This document shows positions 57,403 through 64,000 of a stretch of 64,000 bases of DNA, in pieces (position 1 is the first letter of the stretch; each line of letters begins with the position of its first letter). The notes under the pieces are model-generated. The model had not been told where the DNA came from. It saw only the letters and a list, made by a program, of their open reading frames with translations, and ran no database searches. The position numbers and the translations under genes are program-made. The stretch spans positions 3,985,733-4,049,732 of the forward strand of contig NZ_JALKFS010000005.1 of the NCBI RefSeq assembly GCF_023051145.1, in the 5' to 3' direction. The stretch comes from Williamsia sp. DF01-3 (GTDB lineage: Bacteria; Actinomycetota; Actinomycetes; Mycobacteriales; Mycobacteriaceae).

Positions 57403-59595
57403 TCACACGTCCGCTGAACGCAACGTCGCCGTCACGGCATCCGCAGCGGCGGGCCGGCCGAGGTGGTAACCCTGCGCGTAGTCCACACCGCACGCACGAA
57501 GAGCCTCGAGCTGCTCGGCGGTCTCCACACCTTCGCCCACGACGGTGACGTCGAAAGCTCGTGCCAGACCGACGATCGCGGACACGATCGCCTCCGGTCG
57601 GGCACCCGGAAGGTCTGCGATGAACGACTTGTCGATCTTGAAGCACTCGAATACCGGATAGCGATCCAGGTAGTAGATCGAGCTGTGGCCCCTGCCGAGG
57701 TCGTCGAGCAGCAGAGACACCCCCATGTTGTGTAGCTCGGTGAGTGTGCCTGCCACCCTTGCGGTGTCGGACACCCACACTGTCTCGGTGATCTCGAGTC
57801 CGAGTGCGGATGCTTCGAGGCCGGTCGCGGCCAGTACCCGTGAGACCACCCGCGGAAAGGCCGGGTCGCGCAACTGCAGCGCGCTCACGTTGACCCGGAT
57901 CGACACCGTGGTGAACTCTCGCCACCTGGCTGCCTGAGCACACGCCTCGGCCAAAGCCCATGTCCCGAGATCTGTTGCCAATCCTGTCCTTTCGGCAACA
58001 GCCACGAACTCCACCGGACTGACCGGGCCATGGACCGGATGGTTCCATCTCGCGAGTGCCTCGACCGCGACGATTCGCCCCGACGCGATCTCCACCAACG
58101 GCTGGTAGTGCAAGGTGAGGTCGCCGCGTTCGAGCGCCGACCGCAGGTCGATGGACAACGAGCGTATCCGCTCGGCGTCGTACACGTCGTCATCGTCGTA
58201 AACCGCGTGGCCGCCGGCGCCCATGTCCTTGGCCCGGTACATCGCGAGATCGGCCCGATGAATCAGTTCCCGCCGGGACGAGCCCGGTTCGCTGACGGCG
58301 ACACCGATGCTGGCACTCAACGGCGTCGGCGCACTGCCGTGCGCGTAGGGAGCACCCAGCCGCTCGGTGATGGAGTGCGCGATCTGCTGTGCCTCGGCGA
58401 TGTCGCGCACCTCTTCGCAGAGGATCAGGAACTCGTCGCCTCCGAGTCGGGCCACCACATCCTGTTCTCGCACAGCAGTTCTGAGTCGCTGGGCAAACCG
58501 GACGAGGGCGAGATCGCCCGCTTCGTGCCCCAGGCTGTCGTTGATGAGTTTGAAGTCGTCGACATCCAGGAGCAGCACCGCGACGTGGGTATCGGCGGCC
58601 TCTGCCCTTTCGAGGGCTTCGTCGATGCACGCATAGGCCAAAGCGCGGTTGGGGAGGTCGGTGAGAGGGTCATGCATGCTGCGCTGGCGCACTTGGCGGT
58701 CGAGTTCAATGCGCCGGATGGCCGCGGAGAGCACATCTGCCACGGTCTGGAGGAACGTGATGTCGCGATCGGCATAATCGCGCGCGTCGGCACTGTGGAC
58801 AGAGAGCGCTCCCCACGGTGCGGTCGCGCCGGCAATGGGTATGCCGACACCACTACGCAGGCCGTAGCTCTTCATCACCTCGGTGGGAAAGCGGTTTTCG
58901 GCCAGGCGGTCCGGGCACACCACCACATCGGCAGTGTTCATGGTGTAGCCCATGAGCGAGTGATTGCCCGCGGGCACGTCGAAGCCGTCTCCCCGCGGGC
59001 CGGTGACCGCCTCGAGGCTCAGACGTGTGCTGTCCAACTCGTCTACCCGGGTGACCATGGCGGTCTCCACCCCGACCAGCGTCACCGCAGCCGCGGTCGC
59101 AGCGGTCAGCAGTTGAGGGAGTTCGGCCTCCAACGCGAGCCGGCTCAGCTCGGCGACGGCTTTCTGTTCGGCGCCGAACTGAGCTGCAGCGTCAGCGACC
59201 TCTCGTAGCCGGCGATCACGTTCATCTCCGCGGCGGCGATCACGGACAATAGTTGCGATCACAGACGGCTGACCGTCGGACCGCTCCACCACAAAAGTCG
59301 TGAGCGTCACCGCGATGCGGGCATGCGTATTGAAATGCCGCAACTCATTGCGCCCACGCCAGTACCCCCTCGATCTGAGGTTCTCCTCGACCTCATCCGA
59401 GATCGACAACCCCGCCGGCGTGAAGAAGTCTTCCGTGAACAGTTCACGTTCCGGGGACCAGTCCAGACCTACCAGCGCCTGACCGGCCGGGTTGACGTAC
59501 AGGACACGACCGGAGAACTCGGAGAGGACGATCAGGTCGGGAGACAACTCGAGGATCGCACGCAGAATCTGCGGGTCGTCCACGAATCCGGCCAT
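57403..59595 (-). CDS. PAS-GAF-GGDEF-EAL c-di-GMP enzyme
   Basis: A 730-residue cytosolic protein: PAS about 9-120, GAF about 150-300, GGDEF about 305-470, EAL about 485-725. The cyclase site GGDEF (385-389), the inhibitory site RxxD (376-379), the EAL motif (512-514), LLDDLGRGHSS and GEGVET are all kept, so both synthesis and breakdown of c-di-GMP are possible. The domain order resembles mycobacterial DcpA plus a PAS domain. ATG at 59595 chosen. Confidence 0.93.
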   Translation of the reverse strand: MAGFVDDPQILRAILELSPDLIVLSEFSGRVLYVNPAGQALVGLDWSPERELFTEDFFTPAGLSISDEVEENLRSRGYWRGRNELRHFNTHARIAVTLTTFVVERSDGQPSVIATIVRDRRRGDERDRRLREVADAAAQFGAEQKAVAELSRLALEAELPQLLTAATAAAVTLVGVETAMVTRVDELDSTRLSLEAVTGPRGDGFDVPAGNHSLMGYTMNTADVVVCPDRLAENRFPTEVMKSYGLRSGVGIPIAGATAPWGALSVHSADARDYADRDITFLQTVADVLSAAIRRIELDRQVRQRSMHDPLTDLPNRALAYACIDEALERAEAADTHVAVLLLDVDDFKLINDSLGHEAGDLALVRFAQRLRTAVREQDVVARLGGDEFLILCEEVRDIAEAQQIAHSITERLGAPYAHGSAPTPLSASIGVAVSEPGSSRRELIHRADLAMYRAKDMGAGGHAVYDDDDVYDAERIRSLSIDLRSALERGDLTLHYQPLVEIASGRIVAVEALARWNHPVHGPVSPVEFVAVAERTGLATDLGTWALAEACAQAARWREFTTVSIRVNVSALQLRDPAFPRVVSRVLAATGLEASALGLEITETVWVSDTARVAGTLTELHNMGVSLLLDDLGRGHSSIYYLDRYPVFECFKIDKSFIADLPGARPEAIVSAIVGLARAFDVTVVGEGVETAEQLEALRACGVDYAQGYHLGRPAAADAVTATLRSADV

Positions 59596-59748
59596 GCGCC
59601 GCCCATCCCTCTCCGACGCGCATGTGGCCCTGCGGGCAACGATTCCACGGGGCGGGATCGGGCGCGAGCACACCGTGTGCGACTGATCAGATCATCGCAC
59701 ACACCTAACTCGTCGTTACGGCGCGCGAACCAGCCCCCCAGCGTCGTT

Positions 59749-62133
59749 TCAGGCGCCGACGTACGCCGCGAGGTGTTCGCCGGTGAGGGTGGACCGAGCC
59801 GCGACAAGATCGGCGGGTGTGCCCTCGAAGACAACCCGGCCACCATCGTGGCCGGCCCCCGGCCCCAGGTCGATGATCCAGTCCGCGTGTGCCATCACGG
59901 CCTGGTGATGCTCGATGACGATCACCGACTTCCCCGATTCGACCAACCGGTCGAGCAGGCCGAGGAGATTCTCGACGTCGGCAAGGTGAAGGCCGGTAGT
60001 TGGTTCGTCGAGCACGTAGATCCCACCCTTGCCGGCCATCTGGGTGGCCAGCTTGATCCGCTGCCGCTCACCGCCGGACAACGTGGTCAGCGGTTGTCCG
60101 AGCTTGATGTAGCCCAGCCCCACGTCGGCCAATCTGTCGAGGATCTTGTGCGCTGCAGGCAATTTCGCATCACCATCACCGAAGAACGCTTCCGCCTCGG
60201 CCACCGACATACCCAGCACTTCGCTGATGTCGCGTCCGCCGAAGGTGTATTCGAGCACCGCGGCCTGGAATCGTTTGCCGTCGCACTCCTCGCAGGTGCT
60301 GGCCACCCCGGCCATCATCGCCAGGTCGGAATAGATGACGCCCGCGCCGTTACAGGTGGGGCAGGCGCCCTCCGAGTTGGCGCTGAAGAGTGCTGGCTTG
60401 ACACCGTTCTCTTTGGCGAAGGCCTTCCGGATGGGGTCGAGCAATCCGGTGTACGTGGCCGGGTTACTTCGCCGTGACCCCTTGATCGGGGCCTGATCCA
60501 CCGAGATCACCTCGTCGAGGCCGGTCACCGAGCCCTGGATGAGCGAACTCTTACCCGATCCGGCGACGCCGGTGAGGACAACGAGTACACCGAGGGGGAT
60601 GTCGACGTCGACCTTCTGCAGGTTGTGGGCATCGGCTCCGCGTACCTCGAGAGCGCCCGACGGTTCACGCACCGAGGGCTTCAGCTGCGCCCGGTCGTCG
60701 AGGTGATGCCCCGTCAGGGTGTCGCTGGCACGCAGTCCCTCGACGGTGCCCTCGAACATCACCTGACCACCTTCGGTGCCGGCGCGCGGACCGAGATCCA
60801 CCACGTGGTCGCCGATCGCGATGGTCTCCGGCTTGTGCTCCACCACCAACACGGTGTTGCCCTTGTCGCGCAGCCGCAGCAGCAGACCGTTCATGCGTTC
60901 GATGTCGTGTGGGTGCAGCCCGATCGTCGGTTCGTCGAAGACGTACGTGACATCGGTCAGCGATGATCCGAGATGCCGGATCATCTTGGTGCGCTGCGCT
61001 TCTCCTCCGGACAGGGTTCCTGAGGGTCGGTCCAGTGAGAGGTAGCCCAGCCCGATCTCGACGAACGAGTCGAGTGTCTGCTGCAGGTTGGACAACAAAC
61101 CGGCCACCGACGGTTCGTCCAGTCCACGGACCCACTCTGCGAGGTCGCTGATCTGCATCGCACAGGCATCGGCGATGCTGATCTTGTTGATCTTCGACGA
61201 GCGGGCCGCTTCGCTCAGCCGCGTGCCATCGCATTCCGGACAAGTGGCGAAGGCGACCGCCCGTTCGACAAACGTCCGGATGTGCGGCTGGAGCGCATCG
61301 ATGTCCTTGGACAGGAACGACTTCTGCATCTGCGGGATCAGCCCCTGGTAGGTGAGGTTGATGCCGTCGATCTTGATCTTGGTCGGTTCCCGGTAGAGCA
61401 GATCATTCAACTGCTTCTTGGTGAACTTGCTGATCGGCTTGTCGGGGTCGAAGTAGCCGCAGCCCCGGAAGATTCGGCCGTACCACCCCTCCATGCTGTA
61501 CCCCGGGATGGTGATGGCGCCTTCGTTGAGTGACTTGTCGGCGTCGTACAGCGCGGTGAGGTCGATGTCGGACACCGACCCCCGCCCCTCACAGCGTGGG
61601 CACATGCCACCGGTGATGCTGAAGGTGCGCCGCTCCTTGGTCTCCCGTCCTCCACGCTCGATCGTCACAGCACCGGCGCCGGAGATCGACGCGACGTTGA
61701 ACGAGAATGCCTGTGGGGAACCGATATGAGGTTTGCCGAGGCGGCTGAACAGGATTCGGAGCATCGCGTTGGCGTCGGTCGCCGTACCGACGGTGGACCG
61801 CGGGTCCGATCCCATGCGCTGCTGGTCGACGATGATGGCGGTGGTGAGACCGTCCATGACGTCGACTTCCGGCCGCGCCAAGGTGGGCATGAACCCCTGC
61901 AGGAAAGCGCTGTAGGTCTCGTTGATCATGCGCTGCGATTCGGCAGCGATGGTGCTGAACACCAGCGAACTCTTGCCCGAACCCGAAACGCCGGTGAACA
62001 CCGTGAGCCTGCGCTTCGGGATCTCCACGCTGATGTCTTTGAGATTGTTCACCCGGGCACCCTGCACGCGGATCAGGTCGTGGGTGTCGGCGATGTGCGG
62101 TTCCTGCGGTTGCGGTTTCTTGGTGGTGGCCAT
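59749..62133 (-). CDS. UvrA-like ABC-type ATPase (drug-resistance/UvrA2 type)
   Basis: A 794-residue tandem ABC ATPase shorter than true UvrA (about 950). It has two Walker A motifs ([18 protein letters not shown]), signatures LSGGEAQR and LSGGERQR, and Cys pairs for zinc ([28 protein letters not shown]). Shorter paralogues such as DrrC and UvrA2 protect against DNA-binding drugs. Start follows GGAGCAGC. Confidence 0.92.
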   Translation of the reverse strand: MATTKKPQPQEPHIADTHDLIRVQGARVNNLKDISVEIPKRRLTVFTGVSGSGKSSLVFSTIAAESQRMINETYSAFLQGFMPTLARPEVDVMDGLTTAIIVDQQRMGSDPRSTVGTATDANAMLRILFSRLGKPHIGSPQAFSFNVASISGAGAVTIERGGRETKERRTFSITGGMCPRCEGRGSVSDIDLTALYDADKSLNEGAITIPGYSMEGWYGRIFRGCGYFDPDKPISKFTKKQLNDLLYREPTKIKIDGINLTYQGLIPQMQKSFLSKDIDALQPHIRTFVERAVAFATCPECDGTRLSEAARSSKINKISIADACAMQISDLAEWVRGLDEPSVAGLLSNLQQTLDSFVEIGLGYLSLDRPSGTLSGGEAQRTKMIRHLGSSLTDVTYVFDEPTIGLHPHDIERMNGLLLRLRDKGNTVLVVEHKPETIAIGDHVVDLGPRAGTEGGQVMFEGTVEGLRASDTLTGHHLDDRAQLKPSVREPSGALEVRGADAHNLQKVDVDIPLGVLVVLTGVAGSGKSSLIQGSVTGLDEVISVDQAPIKGSRRSNPATYTGLLDPIRKAFAKENGVKPALFSANSEGACPTCNGAGVIYSDLAMMAGVASTCEECDGKRFQAAVLEYTFGGRDISEVLGMSVAEAEAFFGDGDAKLPAAHKILDRLADVGLGYIKLGQPLTTLSGGERQRIKLATQMAGKGGIYVLDEPTTGLHLADVENLLGLLDRLVESGKSVIVIEHHQAVMAHADWIIDLGPGAGHDGGRVVFEGTPADLVAARSTLTGEHLAAYVGA

Positions 62134-62239
62134 GCTGCTCCGGTCTCCATCTGTTGGCGCGACGTCGCGGCAGAGCGCCGACTCGGTCTAGTTTCGTACA
62201 GCGTACTGGGTTTCTCGGGCCCTGGGTGCCGGTTGAGGA

Positions 62240-62710
62240 TCAGCGCGGGGTGAGCCGGACAACCGGGTACTGCCTGTCGGACTTCTGCTGATACTTCGCG
62301 TACCGGGGCTGCGCCTTTACGATTCGTTGCCACGCCCGTTCGCGCTCAGGACCTTCGAGTCGTCGCGGCGTCACCGCGACGGCGTTTTGACCGGGCAATT
62401 CGATCGACGCCTGGTCTGGAGCGGCCATCAGGTTGGCGTACCAATCAGGGTTCTGGTCCCCGCCGCCCGACGCGATGATGAGCCGGGCACCGTCGCCATC
62501 GTCGAACCAGGTCACCGGCGATTGCCGCGGCTCCCCCGTACGCCGGCCGACGGTATGTAGGACTAAAAGGTCCATACCCATGAAGGTCGCCTTGCCCCGT
62601 CGTATGCGGGTGATCGTCCGGCTGTTTGTGCGCTGCTGCATCCACCGCGACAACCGCCCCGGCGTCTTACCGCGATTTTTTCGGCTGTCCGCTTGCTTGC
62701 TGTCCGTCAT
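62240..62710 (-). CDS. deazaflavin (F420)-dependent nitroreductase family protein
   Basis: A 156-residue split-barrel protein of the Ddn/FDOR family; LLVLHTVGRRTGEPRQSPVTWF and NPDWYANLMAAP are family hallmarks. Members use F420, for which FbiC is encoded at 6431-8764. The ATG overlaps the stop of the VOC gene (TGATG), so three genes 62240-63575 are coupled. Confidence 0.9.
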   Translation of the reverse strand: MTDSKQADSRKNRGKTPGRLSRWMQQRTNSRTITRIRRGKATFMGMDLLVLHTVGRRTGEPRQSPVTWFDDGDGARLIIASGGGDQNPDWYANLMAAPDQASIELPGQNAVAVTPRRLEGPERERAWQRIVKAQPRYAKYQQKSDRQYPVVRLTPR

Positions 62711-63120
62711 CAAGCGACTTCTTGGATACGGATCATGTTGCCTGCCGGGTCACGGATCGCGCAGTCCCGGATGCCGTACGGCTGTTGCGTTGGCTCCTGC
62801 ACCACCTCGGTGCCGTTTGCCTGCACACGCTCGAACGTGTCGTCGAGGTCTCTGGTGGCTAGCAGCAGGCTCGCGTACGTGCCCTTGGCCATCATCTCGG
62901 TGATCGTGCGCCGCTCATCGTCGGTGATGCCCGGGTCGGCACCCGGCGGGGTCAGCACGATGTTGACGTCGGGCTGACCCTTCGGTCCGACCGTGATCCA
63001 GTACATGTCGTTGTAGCCGACCTCATTGCGGACCTCGAAGCCGAGGGTGTCCCGATAGAAGGCCTTCGAAGCCTTTGGGTCGGTGTGCGGGAGGAAACTC
63101 GAATGAATGTTGATGTCCAT
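62710..63120 (-). CDS. VOC-family (glyoxalase-like) protein
   Basis: A 136-residue protein with two beta-alpha-beta-beta-beta repeats of the vicinal oxygen chelate fold (ASKAFYRDTLGFEVR; IRDPAGNMIRIQE). Metal ligand candidates are H6 and the C-terminal E. Substrate unknown. It lies between an AraC regulator and the Ddn-like gene. Confidence 0.9.
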   Translation of the reverse strand: MDINIHSSFLPHTDPKASKAFYRDTLGFEVRNEVGYNDMYWITVGPKGQPDVNIVLTPPGADPGITDDERRTITEMMAKGTYASLLLATRDLDDTFERVQANGTEVVQEPTQQPYGIRDCAIRDPAGNMIRIQEVA

Positions 63121-63125
63121 GCCGC

Positions 63126-63575
63126 TTACGCTAGTTGCGACGCGACGCCCTTGGCTTCTCGATTCCTGATCGGTCTGGCCACCTTTTTCGTGACGCAGGA
63201 CGGCATCCCTGCGGTCTCACCCGCGGCCTCACTCCGGTAGGTGCTCGGCGACATCCCGACCAACTCGGTGAAGCGGGTGCTGAATGTTCCCAGCGATGAA
63301 CAACCCACGGCGAAACACACTTCGGTGACGTTCAGATCGCCCCGCTGGAGCAGCGCCTTCGCACGCTCGATTCGCCGGGTCATCAGATAGGAGTACGGCG
63401 ACTCGCCGTAGGCCAGCTTGAACTGGCGACTGAGATGACCTGCCGACATGTTCACCCCTCGGGCAAGGGCTTCGACGTTCAGTGGTTCCGCGTACTCGCG
63501 GTCGATCCGATCGCGGACGCGTCGCAGCAGAGCAAGGTCTCGAAGGTTCTGCGCTGCGGCGGAGTCGCTGGTCAC
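63126..63575 (-). CDS. AraC-family regulator
   Basis: A 149-residue protein that is almost only the AraC DNA-binding domain: two helix-turn-helices ([19 protein letters not shown] and [20 protein letters not shown]). No large ligand domain is present. The GTG start overlaps the stop of the P-type ATPase (GTGA). It likely controls the VOC/Ddn pair. Confidence 0.9.
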   Translation of the reverse strand: MTSDSAAAQNLRDLALLRRVRDRIDREYAEPLNVEALARGVNMSAGHLSRQFKLAYGESPYSYLMTRRIERAKALLQRGDLNVTEVCFAVGCSSLGTFSTRFTELVGMSPSTYRSEAAGETAGMPSCVTKKVARPIRNREAKGVASQLA

Positions 63576-64000
63576 AAGCGTAATGTTGCCATGTCTGCTC
63601 CACCTTGCCCAGAGTTCTCGGCCTTGTTACCTGCAGCGCGGGCGCTCGGCCGTAGATCAAGCCGACGCAGGAGCTGCGCGTTGAGTGCGACCACCACCGT
63701 CGAGACCGACATGAGGATGGCGCCCACAGACATCGGTAGCACGAACCCGATCGGGGCCAGCAGTCCAGCCGCCAGCGGCACGGAGATCAGGTTGTAACCG
63801 GCTGCCCACCAAAGGTTTTGCTTCATCTTCCGGTAGCCCGCCTTGGACAACTCGATCACCGACACGACCGAACGCGGATCGTCCCCGGCCAGGATGACCC
63901 CCGCCGATGCGATCGCGACGTCGGTCCCGGCGCCGATGGCGATACCGACATCGGCCTGGGCCAGCGCGGGCGCATCGTTCACCCCGTCACCCACCATGGC
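63572..64000 (-). CDS. copper-type P1B ATPase (3' part only)
   Basis: The C-terminal 142 residues of a heavy-metal P-type ATPase. [20 protein letters not shown] is the hinge motif, followed by the last two membrane helices ([31 protein letters not shown]), in which the Asn/Ser/Met positions fit copper transport. The frame is open through base 64000, so the start lies outside. Confidence 0.92.
   Translation of the reverse strand, partial: AMVGDGVNDAPALAQADVGIAIGAGTDVAIASAGVILAGDDPRSVVSVIELSKAGYRKMKQNLWWAAGYNLISVPLAAGLLAPIGFVLPMSVGAILMSVSTVVVALNAQLLRRLDLRPSARAAGNKAENSGQGGADMATLRL

Noticed and set aside
1-64000. tRNA, rRNA, CRISPR arrays, insertion sequences, integrase/attachment sites
   Set aside because: No cloverleaf, repeat-spacer array, transposase or integrase gene could be recognised.

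Overview
The window is high-GC DNA from a mycolic-acid actinobacterium (order Mycobacteriales), most likely Gordonia or a close relative. The evidence is a conserved mycobacterial-type neighbourhood (typA, lpqW, mshB, an Rv1171-like gene, fbiC, then fdxC and dapC, with mutT2 beyond typA) together with mycothiol, coenzyme F420 and LAM/PIM-related genes. The genus is an inference from gene content.

Layout. 1-2726: the 3' end of dapD, facing a four-gene operon of a DUF692-type multinuclear iron oxidase (MNIO), a partner protein and two tiny membrane-anchored proteins with Gly/Ser/Cys tails. This looks like an undescribed RiPP-like Cys-modifying system and is the best candidate for something new. 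2894-4343: dapC and fdxA. 4678-5674: cysteine dioxygenase plus rhodanese, separated by a 56-bp tandem duplication. 5682-13985 (minus): typA, lpqW, mshB, Rv1171-like, fbiC and a coupled gene of unknown function. 14104-14341: a small Cys-rich protein behind an IdeR/DtxR-like iron box. 14313-18444: a thiamine-type ABC importer with mutT2. 18719-21859: three secreted proteins, the third a lipase homologue that seems to lack its catalytic Ser and His. 21867-28799: lysoplasmalogenase-like, PspC, enoyl-CoA hydratase, sugar porter, secreted protein, HhH-GPD protein, a decapeptide-repeat protein and a WS/DGAT enzyme.

29064-44485 is an aldarate (glucarate/galactarate) catabolic island: alpha-ketoglutarate semialdehyde dehydrogenase, KdgD, two enolase-superfamily dehydratases, a LysR regulator, a USP, two D-2-hydroxyacid dehydrogenases, a complete DppABCDF-type importer and a TauE-type permease. 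Together they would take up an aldarate and convert it through 5-dehydro-4-deoxyglucarate and 2,5-dioxopentanoate to 2-oxoglutarate. 44652-54599: a decayed DUF222/HNH gene, a NarL-type two-component system next to a membrane protein, cstA with ybdD, an Rv1733c-like protein, an old yellow enzyme and an HSL-type esterase. 54738-64000: a secreted GH43-like protein, a GDPD lipoprotein, a PAS-GAF-GGDEF-EAL c-di-GMP enzyme, a UvrA-like ATPase, an F420-type (Ddn) protein, VOC and AraC proteins, and the 3' end of a copper-type P-ATPase.

Quality caveat. Eight single-base deletions break otherwise conserved genes (mshB twice, typA, echA, dppF, the response regulator, the histidine kinase and cstA). All are consistent with loss of one G or C, nearly always in a short G/C run. 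This pattern points to sequencing or assembly error rather than decay, and I give the restored gene limits. No tRNA, rRNA, CRISPR array or insertion sequence was seen.
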